34,093 nt of DNA, taken from positions 1-34,093 of the forward strand of contig SHLT01000021.1 of assembly GCA_004282875.1 (NCBI GenBank), written 5' to 3'. This stretch comes from Chromatiales bacterium. Lineage in GTDB: Bacteria > Pseudomonadota > Gammaproteobacteria > Steroidobacterales > Woeseiaceae. The position numbers and the translations under genes are program-made. Shown one piece after another: positions 18,203 to 28,047 of the stretch. How positions within the stretch are numbered: position 1 is the stretch's first letter; the number at the start of each line of letters is the position of its first letter. Below the pieces are notes generated by a model, which saw only the letters and a program-made list of their open reading frames with translations, searched no databases and was not told the origin of the DNA.

Positions 18203-20147
18203 CGCCGACGGCCTCTTTGAGTCGTGCGAAGGCTTCGTCGCCGCCGTTGCCATAACGCGCATCGAGATAGGCGTCGGTAATCTCGTCAACCATCGCTGCT
18301 TGCACCCGTCCGGATTCCCGCACACGTAGTGCAAATACCTGCGCCGTTTCGCCGGTATCGGGCGTCTGCCCAAGCCTTTTGACGAAACGCTGGTAGAGAA
18401 TGGCGGCCTCGTCCTTTGCGGGTGGGCGATAGCGGCTCATCAGCAACACGCTAATGAGCATGATTAGCCCGACGACGAGGCCGACGAGAGTCAACATCAT
18501 CTTGCGCCAGGTCGGGTCCTCCATGCCCAGCCATTTCAGGAACGAGTTCTGCGTTTCCGGACCGTAACCCAGGATCCAGTCATTCCATTTCGCGTTGAGC
18601 GCATCCCAGGTCAGGGTCATCTGGTGCAACAGGCGGGACGGTGCCGCGAAACCCCATGCTTCTCCAATGCCGTCGAGCGCCGCGTCGCTCGCGCTCATTT
18701 CAATGCGTTCCGGCGCGACTGCCGCTGTCGGGTCGACGCGATGCCAGCCGATTCCGTCTAGCCAGATTTCAGTCCATGCATGTGCGTCCGATTGCCTGAC
18801 GATCAGGTGCCCCCCCATGGGATTCAGTTCGCCGCCGTGATAGCCGAGCACAATGCGGGTCGGAATATTGACACTGCGCATCAAGACGGAGAATGCCGAC
18901 GCGTAGTGCTCGCAGAAACCGCGCCGTGTGTCGAACAGGAAGCGATCGACCGGGTTCCTGCCCAGGGGTGGTGGTTCCAGTGTGTAGTAGTACTCTTCCT
19001 CATGCAGTTTCTGCAGAACGGCGTTGACGAAAGCCTGGTCCGAGCCGGCCGCAGCGCGCATTTCTCTTGCCAGCTCCGCCGTCCGCGGGTTACTGCCGGA
19101 CGGCAGTTCGGAATACCAGTTTCGATACATCGACGACAGGTCGGTCTCGACCCGAAAGTCGGTGTAAGAGCTTGCTTTATATGCGATGCGCTGGTCGATA
19201 GGGGTGGTGCGCGCGAGCTGCTGTTGCGGGCCCATGAAGGTCCGTGACAGGGACCACGCGTAGGGCATATCCAGGGCAAACACCCATTGCTGGCGGGTGG
19301 GTTCCAGGGTGACTTCGTAGTCAACGCGTTCTCCGAGCGGCTGGACCTGCTCTCGTGAAGAACGGCTGATACTGGGTTCGCGACCGCTCCAGGTGCGGCC
19401 GTTAAAGCGCGTGAGCACCAGTCCGCGCCAGTAGCGGTCGCGGGCTGCGGGGACGTCGCCTTCGAACGATACGCGGAACGCAACTTCGTCCGACATTGAC
19501 AGCTCACTGATGTCGCCGGGGCTCATCGTATCGCTGAGACCGGTGGTCGCGCGACTCGTGTCGATCGGTACGGCCCAGAACGGCGTCGAAAGGCGCGGGA
19601 AGAAAATCCACATCGCGATTGCCAGCGGCGCGGCGTACAGCAGCAGTCGGCCGCCCGTCATGAAACTCTGTCGAGCTGTTTGTGACTCTCCCGCCGACAT
19701 CCGCAGCCAGGCACTCATAATGATAAGCATGCTGACGACGAGGTACGGCAACGACCACAAGAACTGCTCGCGGAGCAGCGACGACATGACGAGGAAGATG
19801 GAGAGGAACAGGAGTACGAACTGGTCCCGCCGCTTGCGGGTTTCCAGCAGCTTAAGCGCGGCCATGACTGCGAGCAGGGCGGAACCGGGCCCGACACCGC
19901 TGACTGAGGAGTAGGTCGCCAGCACGCCCAGGAAGCAGCCGAGCGCAAGCGCGCCCCGCAGCCAAGGCGATGGCAGCACACCGCGCCGTCTTTCGATGAC
20001 ATAGCGCCAGACCACACAGCCGACGAATATGACCGTGATCCATATTGGAATGAACGGTATGTGTGGCGCCATCGCAACGATGAGTGCGCTTAGCGTCCAG
20101 GGCAGACTGGTCAGCAGCGAGCCGTCTGTTCCGCGAGGCCGGGACAT
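18192..20147 (-). CDS. TgpA-like membrane transglutaminase-family protein (DUF3488)
   Basis: This 651-aa protein has an N-terminal group of about six transmembrane helices (residues 10-185) and a periplasmic transglutaminase-like domain. It also has one more helix near 555-580 and a cytoplasmic C-terminal tail. The catalytic triad is visible as Cys in RGFCEHYASAF (~411), His in DAHAWTEIWL (~456) and Asp in WHRVDPTAA (~470). P. aeruginosa TgpA has this architecture and is essential there. Its natural substrate is uncertain. The start codon shares one base with the DUF58 stop. MoxR-DUF58-TgpA is a standard operon. Confidence 0.92.
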   Translation of the reverse strand: MSRPRGTDGSLLTSLPWTLSALIVAMAPHIPFIPIWITVIFVGCVVWRYVIERRRGVLPSPWLRGALALGCFLGVLATYSSVSGVGPGSALLAVMAALKLLETRKRRDQFVLLFLSIFLVMSSLLREQFLWSLPYLVVSMLIIMSAWLRMSAGESQTARQSFMTGGRLLLYAAPLAIAMWIFFPRLSTPFWAVPIDTSRATTGLSDTMSPGDISELSMSDEVAFRVSFEGDVPAARDRYWRGLVLTRFNGRTWSGREPSISRSSREQVQPLGERVDYEVTLEPTRQQWVFALDMPYAWSLSRTFMGPQQQLARTTPIDQRIAYKASSYTDFRVETDLSSMYRNWYSELPSGSNPRTAELAREMRAAAGSDQAFVNAVLQKLHEEEYYYTLEPPPLGRNPVDRFLFDTRRGFCEHYASAFSVLMRSVNIPTRIVLGYHGGELNPMGGHLIVRQSDAHAWTEIWLDGIGWHRVDPTAAVAPERIEMSASDAALDGIGEAWGFAAPSRLLHQMTLTWDALNAKWNDWILGYGPETQNSFLKWLGMEDPTWRKMMLTLVGLVVGLIMLISVLLMSRYRPPAKDEAAILYQRFVKRLGQTPDTGETAQVFALRVRESGRVQAAMVDEITDAYLDARYGNGGDEAFARLKEAVGAMR

Positions 20148-21157
20148 CAGGACCGTCCACTGTCGAAGAGTGCGAGCGTCTCAAGGCACTGGCGTCGATG
20201 CGTCTCACCATGTGCCGGCGGAAACTCGGTGCCGGGCACGCGCAGTCCATAGTCTTCGAGCGTGCGATCGGCATCGACGATCCAGCGGGTCAGGATCGAA
20301 AGGCGCTTCTCGAGATCGAAATCGGCAATTTCATTGAAGTCGAACCACTGGCTGCTGGTGTCGGCGCCGGCAAACTGCTTGGACAACAATTGCCCGCTCC
20401 GCGCATACGCCTTCCAGGCGACGTGGCGCGGCGAGTCGCCTTCGTGGTACTTGCGCAGGCCGGCAAAGTCTTCTTCACCACGGGCGTCATGCTGACGGTG
20501 GCCTTGTGCAACCATGGTCGGCGGCGGCTGCGGCGCGTTGTCAGAAGGCGTCGGATACACGAGCCCATGGATGTTCATGTGCAGCCACGCCCACGACCGG
20601 AACAGTTCGAACGGGAACAGCGTGCGAACGCCAAAGCGATCCAGCGTAATGTGTCCACGTTTGTCGGTGACGACTGGCAGGATGAAGATCTTGCTTTCAC
20701 CGGGCTGCAGATCGTGAATATCACTGTAGGTATTCGTGGCATACAGGCGGATGCCGTAGCGCGCACTCTTTGATCGGTTGGTTACGGCAATGCGATAGCG
20801 CATGGATTGACCGGCATGGACGGGGTCCGCGCCGGCGAACGTCAGTTCGAGACCGACGAGGTTGCGCTGGCACTGGTGCATTGACACAAAGCCGAGCCCC
20901 ACGAGCACGAAGGTCAGGACGAATGACAGGTTATTGTTGTAGTTCATCGACCCCAGGAGCATGGCAAAGGCCATGAGCCCGAACATCAGGCCGACGCCGG
21001 TTGGCAGGATATAGACGCGCCCTGGGCCCAGCGTCGTCGTGTCGGGGTCGCTGCCCTGGCGCTTGCGCGCCCAGGACTGCACCCGCCGTCCGGCACGGGT
21101 TTTTATCGAGGAGACAAGTCCGCGCGGATCAGGGAATGGCCACGGAATCGAGGACAT
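20147..21157 (-). CDS. DUF58 domain protein
   Basis: This protein of about 336 aa has two adjacent hydrophobic segments near residues 50-95 (LMFGLMAFAMLLGSMNYNNN onward). They are followed by a beta-rich region and the DUF58 core, with ARGEEDFAGLRKYHEGDSPR and VAWKAYARSGQLLSKQF. DUF58 proteins pair with MoxR ATPases; some have von Willebrand A-like folds. I chose the ATG at 21157 because residues before it fit only the moxR reading; it overlaps the moxR end by 29 bases. Function in detail is not known. Confidence 0.87.
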   Translation of the reverse strand: MSSIPWPFPDPRGLVSSIKTRAGRRVQSWARKRQGSDPDTTTLGPGRVYILPTGVGLMFGLMAFAMLLGSMNYNNNLSFVLTFVLVGLGFVSMHQCQRNLVGLELTFAGADPVHAGQSMRYRIAVTNRSKSARYGIRLYATNTYSDIHDLQPGESKIFILPVVTDKRGHITLDRFGVRTLFPFELFRSWAWLHMNIHGLVYPTPSDNAPQPPPTMVAQGHRQHDARGEEDFAGLRKYHEGDSPRHVAWKAYARSGQLLSKQFAGADTSSQWFDFNEIADFDLEKRLSILTRWIVDADRTLEDYGLRVPGTEFPPAHGETHRRQCLETLALFDSGRS

Positions 21158-22094
21158 GCTGGCATAGCTCGGCCGGGCTGCGGAAACGTGTGCTGCCGGC
21201 GGGTTTGAGTCGATGGCCCGCGACAGACGCGAAGACAGCCTGCACATCGTCGGGATACACGCCAGAGTGGTTTTCGACGTAGGCGTAGGCGCGCGCCGCC
21301 GCCACCAGCGCCTGGGCGCCGCGCGGTGACAGTCCGATATCGATGTCAGCCGACTCCCGGGTGTGGCGCACCAGGGCCTGGACGTAGCTGATCAATGCGT
21401 CCTTGACCGGAACCTCACGCACGACCTCCTGCAGGGCGATGAGCATTTCCGGCCCGGTAACAGCTTCAATCTCGCGGAGCATGGAGCGGCGGTCCTCGCC
21501 CGCGATCAGCTCGCGTTCGCTTTCCTCGTTGGGATAGCCGATTTCGACGCGCATGAGAAAGCGATCGAGCTGCGATTCGGGCAGTGGGAAGGTGCCGATC
21601 TGGTCGCCGGGGTTTTGCGTCGCGACAACAAAGAATGGCGTGGGCAATTCCCGGGTGCTGCCATCGACAGAGACCTGCTGCTCCTCCATGGCTTCGAGCA
21701 GTGCGCTTTGCGCTTTCGGCGTCGCACGATTGACCTCATCGGCGAGGATTAACTGCGAGAACACCGGGCCCGGCTGGAATTCGAATTCGCCGCTTTCCTG
21801 GCGAAATACGGAGACGCCGATAATATCGGCTGGCAGCAGGTCGCTCGTAAACTGGATGCGGCGGAAACTCAATCCCAGTACGCGTGCCAGCGCCTGCGCC
21901 AGCATGGTTTTGCCCAGTCCCGGCAGGTCTTCGATAAGCAGGTGTCCGCGGGCCAGCAGGCAGGCAATCGCCAGTGAAATCTGTTCGTCCTTGCCAAGGA
22001 TAATCGTACCGAGCGCCTGGCGCGCCCGCTCGATCACCTCGCGTTGAGCGCTGCGGCCTGTCGGCAGGGATTCGAGTGTGGTCGAGCGTTGCAT
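21129..22094 (-). CDS. MoxR-family AAA+ ATPase
   Basis: This is a 321-aa AAA+ protein. The Walker A segment EDLPGLGKTM is at residues 55-64, Walker B LILADEVNRA near 115-124, sensor 1 VATQNP, and the arginine segment QLDRFLMRV. These features place it with MoxR ATPases, which act as chaperone-like remodelers for partner proteins, usually the DUF58 product encoded next. It is the first gene of the three-gene unit and lies 57 bases downstream of valS on the same strand. Confidence 0.94.
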   Translation of the reverse strand: MQRSTTLESLPTGRSAQREVIERARQALGTIILGKDEQISLAIACLLARGHLLIEDLPGLGKTMLAQALARVLGLSFRRIQFTSDLLPADIIGVSVFRQESGEFEFQPGPVFSQLILADEVNRATPKAQSALLEAMEEQQVSVDGSTRELPTPFFVVATQNPGDQIGTFPLPESQLDRFLMRVEIGYPNEESERELIAGEDRRSMLREIEAVTGPEMLIALQEVVREVPVKDALISYVQALVRHTRESADIDIGLSPRGAQALVAAARAYAYVENHSGVYPDDVQAVFASVAGHRLKPAGSTRFRSPAELCQHVLDSVAIP

Positions 22095-22151
22095 ACCGTG
22101 GTCCTCGGATTCAGTCCGGCTACAGCCACCATATCGGTACCGCGTCTCGCG

Positions 22152-24908
22152 TCAAGCTAGCGCGTCAAGTTTCTCGAGCTGTTCCTGCAGCTGGGCGAGC
22201 GTTTTCTCAAACTCTGTGACACGGTCCCGTTCTTGTGCGACCACGGCAGGGGGCGCATTGTTCACAAATTTCTCGTTGCCGAGTTTGCCGTTGGCCTTGC
22301 CGAGTTCGGCGCGAACTTTGTCCACCTGCTTGTTGAGGCGAGTCCGTTCGGCATCGACGTCGATCAGGCCCTTCATCGGCACCAGCAGGCGCATGTCGCC
22401 AAGCAACGCGGTTGCGGCGGGAGGCGGTTCGCTGCTGTCATCGAACTGCGAGATTTCCTCGACGCGGCCGACACGTTGCAGGAGGAGAGTGTGTTGCTTG
22501 GCACGCTGCTGGTCGGACTCGCTCGCGTGTTGCAAGACTACGGGCAACATCTTGCCCGGCGGTATGTCCATTTCTCCGCGAATCTGGCGGATTCCGAGGA
22601 TGAACTGCTTCACCCACTCAATGTCTTCGACCGAGCTGTCGTCCGAGGCCTCTTCCGACGCTTCCGGGTAGGGCCGCAGCATGATCGTGTCGCCTTCGAT
22701 ACCGGCACGGCTTGAAACCTGTTCCCAGATCTCTTCCGTGACGAACGGGATAAGCGGGTGCAGCAACCGTAACAGCGTCTCGAGAGTATCGATCAGCGTC
22801 CGGCGCGTACCGCGTTGCAGCGCTTCCGATGATTCATCGGACTGCAGGACCGGTTTCGACAGCTCCAGGTACCAGTCACAGAATTCGTGCCACGTAAACT
22901 CGTACACGGTCTGCACCGCAAGGTCGAGGCGGTAGGAGCGAAAGTGCTTGTGCAGGTCGCGAGTCGTGGCATCGAGGCGCGCACGAATCCAGCGATCGGC
23001 CGCACTAAACTCCATGTCACCGTCGTCGAGCGCTTCGGTGTTCATGAGCACGTAACGGGCGGCATTCCACAATTTGTTGCAAAAGTTCTTGTAGCCGTCG
23101 ATGCGCCCGAGGTCGAATCGAATATCGCGGCCGGTCGTGGCGAGCGCGCCGAATGTCATGCGCAATGCATCGCAGCCGAAAGCGTCGATACCGTCGGGAA
23201 AATGTTTGCGCGTCGCCTTCTCGATCTTTGGCGCCAGGTGGTCCTGCATCATGCCAGCCGTACGTTTCTCGACCAGCGCCTCCAGGTCGATGCCGTCGAT
23301 CAGGTCCAGCGGGTCGAGGACGTTGCCTTTCGACTTCGACATTTTCTGGCCGTCCTGATCTCGAATCAGGCCGTGAATGTAGACCTCGTGGAACGGCACA
23401 TCGTCCATGAACTTGATGCCGAACATGATCATGCGCGCGACCCAGAAGAAGATGATGTCGAAGCCCGTTACCAGGACATTACCGGGGTAGAACTCGTCGA
23501 GCGCCCGGGTCTTGTCGGGCCAGCCCATGGTACTGAACGGCCACAGTGCCGAGGAGAACCAGGTATCAAGAACGTCATCGTCCTGGCGCAAGGCGGTATC
23601 GGCACCGAGTTCGTGTTTCGCACGGACTTCGTCTTCGTCGTGGCCGACGTAAACGTTGCCGTTGTCGTCGTACCAGGCCGGGATGCGATGCCCCCACCAG
23701 AGTTGGCGGCTGATGCACCAGTCCTGGATGTTGTACATCCATTCGAAGTAGGTCTTGGACCAGTTCTCCGGGACAAACTTGATACGCCCGGTCTCGACCG
23801 CTTCGATCGCCGGTTTGGCGAGCGGCTCGATCTTCACGTACCACTGGTCGGTCAGGTAGGGCTCGACGACAGCATGCGAACGATCGCCGCGCGGGATCTT
23901 GACCGTGTAATCCTCGATTTTTTCGAGCAGGTCGAGCGACTTGAACTCTGCGACGATCTTGTCGCGCGCCACGAATCGATCGAGACCCTGGTACGCCTCC
24001 GGCACCTCGTCATTCAGCGCGGCATCGTCGGTCAGGATGTTGTATAGCCCCAAGTCGTGTCGCTTGCCGATCTCGTAGTCGTTGAAATCGTGTGCGGGCG
24101 TAATCTTCACGCAACCCGTGCCGAACTCGGGGTCGACGTAGTCGTCCGCGATGATCGGGATCCGGCGCCCGACGATCGGCAGGATAATTTCCTGGCCGAC
24201 GAGGTCCGAGTAGCGTTCATCGTCGGGATGTACGGCCACGGCACTGTCACCAAGCATCGTCTCGGGACGCGTCGTGGCAACGATAAGGTGCCCGTCTCCC
24301 GAGGCCAGTGGATAGCGGAAGTGCCAGAGATTACCTGGCTCGTCAGCCGAGAGGACTTCGAGGTCGGACAAGGCGGTGTGCAGTACCGGGTCCCAGTTGA
24401 CGAGCCGCTTGCCACGATAGATCAGGCCTTCATCGTGGAGCTGCACAAAAACCTTGCGCACTGCCTCAGACAGGCCTTCGTCCATGGTGAAGCGATCGCG
24501 GCTCCAGTCAACCGACGCGCCGAGGCGGCGCGTCTGCTGCGCGATTTGTCCGCCGGACTCCTCCTTCCACTGCCAGACCCGCTCTACGAATTTCTCTCGC
24601 CCGAGATCGCGCTTCGATTTGCCTTCGTTGTTGAGGAGACGTTCGACGACCATTTGCGTTGCAATGCCGGCGTGATCCATGCCCGGCTGCCACAGGGTGC
24701 GATGTCCTTTCATCCGGTGGTATCGAGTGAGCGCGTCCATGATCGTGTCCTGGAACGCGTGCCCCATGTGCAGTGTTCCGGTGACGTTGGGCGGCGGGAT
24801 GACGATGCAATAGGGATCGCCGTCACCTTGCGGGGCAAAGTAACCCTGCTTTTCCCAGCGCTGATACAGTCGCTGCTCGATGTCTTTGGGTTGGTAGGAC
24901 TTGTCCAT
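22152..24908 (-). CDS. valS: valyl-tRNA synthetase
   Basis: This class I synthetase is 918 aa. The HIGH motif appears as HMGH at residues 47-50 within [15 protein letters not shown], and KMSKSKGN at about 521-528. The CP1 editing domain lies between them, and a C-terminal coiled coil ([20 protein letters not shown]) closes the protein, as in bacterial ValRS. The start immediately abuts the holC stop. pepA-holC-valS is the conserved gammaproteobacterial order. Confidence 0.98.
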   Translation of the reverse strand: MDKSYQPKDIEQRLYQRWEKQGYFAPQGDGDPYCIVIPPPNVTGTLHMGHAFQDTIMDALTRYHRMKGHRTLWQPGMDHAGIATQMVVERLLNNEGKSKRDLGREKFVERVWQWKEESGGQIAQQTRRLGASVDWSRDRFTMDEGLSEAVRKVFVQLHDEGLIYRGKRLVNWDPVLHTALSDLEVLSADEPGNLWHFRYPLASGDGHLIVATTRPETMLGDSAVAVHPDDERYSDLVGQEIILPIVGRRIPIIADDYVDPEFGTGCVKITPAHDFNDYEIGKRHDLGLYNILTDDAALNDEVPEAYQGLDRFVARDKIVAEFKSLDLLEKIEDYTVKIPRGDRSHAVVEPYLTDQWYVKIEPLAKPAIEAVETGRIKFVPENWSKTYFEWMYNIQDWCISRQLWWGHRIPAWYDDNGNVYVGHDEDEVRAKHELGADTALRQDDDVLDTWFSSALWPFSTMGWPDKTRALDEFYPGNVLVTGFDIIFFWVARMIMFGIKFMDDVPFHEVYIHGLIRDQDGQKMSKSKGNVLDPLDLIDGIDLEALVEKRTAGMMQDHLAPKIEKATRKHFPDGIDAFGCDALRMTFGALATTGRDIRFDLGRIDGYKNFCNKLWNAARYVLMNTEALDDGDMEFSAADRWIRARLDATTRDLHKHFRSYRLDLAVQTVYEFTWHEFCDWYLELSKPVLQSDESSEALQRGTRRTLIDTLETLLRLLHPLIPFVTEEIWEQVSSRAGIEGDTIMLRPYPEASEEASDDSSVEDIEWVKQFILGIRQIRGEMDIPPGKMLPVVLQHASESDQQRAKQHTLLLQRVGRVEEISQFDDSSEPPPAATALLGDMRLLVPMKGLIDVDAERTRLNKQVDKVRAELGKANGKLGNEKFVNNAPPAVVAQERDRVTEFEKTLAQLQEQLEKLDALA

Positions 24909-25337
24909 CTAGATCTTGTGTGTGTTGAGTTCGTGGCCCTGGTCGCGGTACGTGGCATACCGTTGGCGGCTGCTCTTGCGGCAGGTTTCGTCGGAGGTTA
25001 CAAGTTCGGCAACGCGGGGGAAACCCTCAATAAACGGTGGAATTTCGTCGCACAGGTTTATTAGCAAATCCCGCGTGCCGATGCCCTCGGTTCCCGCGCC
25101 GACCATGATGGCCGAATTCTCGGTGCCGTCGTTCCTGCCCGCGAGTCCGTGCGGCACGAAACTGCCGTCTCGGAACGTCCAGAGCAGCTGATCGAGCCGT
25201 TCCGCGTCGCCGCGATCCTTCGCGTGAATGTAGACCGTGTTCTCGAGGCGCCACGCTTTCTCGGCCAGCTTGCACGCAAGCAGGTGCCGCGCCCGCTCAT
25301 CGGCTTGCGCGAGAACGTAAAAATCGACTCGTGCCAT
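24909..25337 (-). CDS. holC: DNA polymerase III chi subunit
   Basis: Chi links the clamp loader (through psi) to single-strand binding protein. It is 142 aa (E. coli 147). The N-terminal MARVDFYVLAQADERARHLL, the LVERAWRLEN-like ACKLAEKAWRLENTVYIHA and the DQLLWTFRDGSFVPHGL core match HolC. It lies between pepA (30 bases upstream) and valS (0 bases downstream), which supports the call. Confidence 0.95.
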   Translation of the reverse strand: MARVDFYVLAQADERARHLLACKLAEKAWRLENTVYIHAKDRGDAERLDQLLWTFRDGSFVPHGLAGRNDGTENSAIMVGAGTEGIGTRDLLINLCDEIPPFIEGFPRVAELVTSDETCRKSSRQRYATYRDQGHELNTHKI

Positions 25338-25367
25338 GTCAGGACCTGGTCAGACCGCGACGACGCG

Positions 25368-26864
25368 TCAGGGCAGAGCGCCGCAGCGCGCCAGCAGCAC
25401 CTGCGACAACATGGGCACAGGCCGGCCCGATGCGCCCTTCTTGGCGCCCGACTTCCAGGCCGTACCCGCGATATCGAGGTGCGCCCAGTTCAGGCCGTCC
25501 GTGAACTTGCCAAGGAAACAGCCCGCGGTCACTGCGCCGCCGCCGGGGCCGCCGATGTTGGCCATGTCGGCAAAGTTGCTCTTGAGCTGTGCCGCGTATT
25601 CGTCACCCAGCGGCATCGGCCAGCCGCGATCTTCTGCGGCATCACCGGCTGCAAAAATTTCCTCTCGCAGGTCGTCGCTGTTGCTCATGATGGCGGTGCG
25701 GTGCGCGCCGAGCGCGACCACACACGCGCCCGTCAGCGTTGCGACATCAATGACCGCAGCTGGCTTGAAGCGTCGCGAATAGGTGAGTGCATCGCAGAGG
25801 ATCAGCCGGCCTTCAGCATCGGTATTCAGGACCTCGATAGTCTGTCCCGACATGCTCTTGACGATGTCGCCGGGTTTCGTCGCCTTGCTGCCCGGCATGT
25901 TTTCGACGGCGGGCACGATGACATTGAGATTGATGGGTAGCTTCATCTTGGCAACAGCGGCCATGGTGCCGATGACGCTCGCTGCGCCACACATGTCGAA
26001 TTTCATTTCGTCCATGGCGGGGCCCGGCTTCAGCGAGATGCCGCCCGTGTCAAAGGTTACGCCCTTGCCGACAAGAACAACCGGCGCTTTACTGCCGGCG
26101 CCCTTGTACTGCATGACGATGAGCTTGGCCGGCTCGGCAGTTCCGGCCGTGACCGACAACAGGGAACCCATGCCGAGTCGTTTCATTTCGGCTTCGCTGA
26201 GTACCTTGGTTGTCAACTTGCCATTGCCCGTCGCCAGCCGCTTCGCCGTGCGTGCGAGATAGCCGGGTGTGCACACGTTGGCGGGCAGGTTGCCGAGCTC
26301 TTTAGCCAGGGCCACGCCCGCCGCAATACCGTCACCGTGTTCTGCGCCGCGCATCGACTTGTTTGCATCGCCACGTTTCGCAATTGCCAGGCCGATCTTG
26401 CGCAACGGGCTGGCGGCTTTCTTGCGGCCGGACTTCATCTGGTCGAAGCGATACAGCACGTCACTGAAGGCCTCGGCCGAATGGCGTGCGAGGTAATAGG
26501 GGCTCGCATCGGCGACCGGTTCGAGCGTCAGGGCATTGAATACCTGTTTCGCTTTCGTTTGCGAGATCGCCATCGCCGCGGCGGTGACGGCTTTCTTGAA
26601 GGCCGTCGCGTCGAGTTTCGAGGACTTGCCCAGACCAACGACGGCAACACGGTCCGCCTTCACGCCAGGGACGTTGGTGAGAATGCAGCACCGACCGACG
26701 CTCGACGAAATGTCGCCGCTCTTCATGCGGCGCTTGATCTCGCCCTTGCTGGCTGCGTCGACGTCAGCGGCGCCGACGCCCAGCTTGCCACGTTCGTAAA
26801 CACCGACGATGGCGCAGTCGGTTGCTCGGCGAGATACTTTGCTCGTAGTTGTAAAATATTCCAT
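25368..26864 (-). CDS. pepA: leucyl aminopeptidase (M17)
   Basis: This is a cytosolic dizinc/dimanganese exopeptidase of 498 aa. The M17 signature NTDAEGRL is at about residues 345-352. Metal-site segments include VGKGVTFDTGGISLKP and DMCGAASVIG. In E. coli PepA also binds DNA (Xer recombination and carAB control); whether this one does cannot be read here. AAAGGA lies 4-5 bases before the ATG. It is divergent from lptF. Confidence 0.97.
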   Translation of the reverse strand: MEYFTTTSKVSRRATDCAIVGVYERGKLGVGAADVDAASKGEIKRRMKSGDISSSVGRCCILTNVPGVKADRVAVVGLGKSSKLDATAFKKAVTAAAMAISQTKAKQVFNALTLEPVADASPYYLARHSAEAFSDVLYRFDQMKSGRKKAASPLRKIGLAIAKRGDANKSMRGAEHGDGIAAGVALAKELGNLPANVCTPGYLARTAKRLATGNGKLTTKVLSEAEMKRLGMGSLLSVTAGTAEPAKLIVMQYKGAGSKAPVVLVGKGVTFDTGGISLKPGPAMDEMKFDMCGAASVIGTMAAVAKMKLPINLNVIVPAVENMPGSKATKPGDIVKSMSGQTIEVLNTDAEGRLILCDALTYSRRFKPAAVIDVATLTGACVVALGAHRTAIMSNSDDLREEIFAAGDAAEDRGWPMPLGDEYAAQLKSNFADMANIGGPGGGAVTAGCFLGKFTDGLNWAHLDIAGTAWKSGAKKGASGRPVPMLSQVLLARCGALP

Positions 26865-26881
26865 AAATCCTTTGCTGCCTT

Positions 26882-26914
26882 ATTGTTTTTCAGGGCTGTC
26901 ACGGACAAAACAAT
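26882..26914. promoter_or_regulatory. inverted repeat in the pepA/lptF divergent promoter region
   Basis: ATTGTTTT (26882-26889) and AAAACAAT (26907-26914) form a perfect 8-bp inverted repeat with arm starts 25 bases apart. They lie 17-50 bases from the pepA start, where the promoters should be. The symmetry suggests a dimeric operator, but A/T-rich arms can arise from promoter elements alone. Confidence 0.35.
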
Positions 26915-26964
26915 GCGGTAGTCTAACCGTTTCGGGCTACCGCAGCTACGCTATTGCCTCTCTC

Positions 26965-28047
26965 GTGAAGCGCATCCTCGACCGCTATATTTTTCGTGAA
27001 ATCGCCCTGACCTGGCTCGGGGTCACCATGATCCTTCTCATGATCTTGCTGACCAACCAGTTTGCCCGGGTCCTCGGCGACGTGGCGAAGGGCAAATTGC
27101 CCAAGAATGCGGCGTTTGACGTGATCGGGCTGTCCGCGGCGCAGTACCTGACCGTGCTGGTCCCCATTGGCCTGTTCCTGGCCGTTATGCTGGCCCTGGG
27201 GCGCCTGTACAGGGATAGCGAGATGCCGGCCATGATGGCGTGCCGTGTCGGTCCGTCAGGCATTTATCGGCCGCTGCTGTGGTTACTGGTCCCCTTGGCG
27301 CTGGGGGTAGCCTGGCTATCGATTGAGGGCACGCCGCTGGCACTGACCAAGATTGACCGCATCAGCGCGGAGGCAAGGCGCGAAGCCGACCTTGCGAGTA
27401 TCGAACCGGGCAGATTCACGGTGATCGGCCCCGAGCGTGCCGTGGTTTACGGGGAGAGCATCTCGGCCGAAGGGCACATGGAAAAAGTGTTCATGGAGCG
27501 CAGGGTCGATGGCGACGGTGTCGAGGTTGTCGTGGCTCGGCGTGGTGAGCAGCGCGATTCCGAGGATCCGAATACGCGCATGCTCGTGCTGCACGAAGGA
27601 CGCCGTTACGAAGGGGTGCCAGGCCAGCCCGATTTTCGGGTCGTGGAATTCCTGGAGCATGGAATTCCGTATCGATTGCCAAGCCTCCAACCAGCCGATC
27701 CGAGACCGCGAGCGATGACGTTCTCACAGCTGCGTGCGTCGTCCGAGCCGCAGCATGTCGCCGAGCGGCAGTGGCGCCTGAGCGTCCCGATTTCGACCGT
27801 ACTGCTTGCCTTGCTCGCGGTGCCGCTGGCGCGGAGCCGCCCGCGCGAAGGCCGCTATGGACGCATTGCGATCGGTCTGCTCGTGTTCATTATCTACTTC
27901 AACCTGCTGAGCGCCTCGAAGGCCTGGACCGAGGAAGCGGCGATTTCGCCGACGCTTGGTCTGTGGTGGGTTCACGGCTGCGTCCTGTTGTTCACGGCCC
28001 TGTTGCTCGCGCTGCAGAACGGCTGGCACCGGAGAATCCTGCGATGA
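26965..28047 (+). CDS. lptF: LPS export permease LptF
   Basis: It is one of the two membrane subunits of the LptB2FG transporter that extracts LPS from the inner membrane. From the GTG at 26965 it is 360 aa and begins VKRILDRYIFREIALTWLGV, matching family N-termini. There are three N-terminal helices, a periplasmic beta-jellyroll (about residues 120-260) and three C-terminal helices. The frame is open upstream to 26809, but that part overlaps pepA and lacks homology. No good SD is visible. The stop overlaps lptG by ATGA. Confidence 0.95.
   Translation: MKRILDRYIFREIALTWLGVTMILLMILLTNQFARVLGDVAKGKLPKNAAFDVIGLSAAQYLTVLVPIGLFLAVMLALGRLYRDSEMPAMMACRVGPSGIYRPLLWLLVPLALGVAWLSIEGTPLALTKIDRISAEARREADLASIEPGRFTVIGPERAVVYGESISAEGHMEKVFMERRVDGDGVEVVVARRGEQRDSEDPNTRMLVLHEGRRYEGVPGQPDFRVVEFLEHGIPYRLPSLQPADPRPRAMTFSQLRASSEPQHVAERQWRLSVPISTVLLALLAVPLARSRPREGRYGRIAIGLLVFIIYFNLLSASKAWTEEAAISPTLGLWWVHGCVLLFTALLLALQNGWHRRILR

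Noticed and set aside
22887-25064. Two long plus-strand frames (386 and 335 codons) over valS and holC
   Set aside because: They are mirror frames of GC-rich coding sequence. valS and holC motifs on the minus strand are unambiguous.
26809-26964. Upstream extension of the lptF frame
   Set aside because: It overlaps the 5' end of divergent pepA and lacks similarity to LptF; GTG 26965 fits the family start.
27771-28043. Upstream extension of the lptG frame
   Set aside because: The extension overlaps the 3' part of lptF in another frame. The family N-terminus begins at the ATG at 28044.
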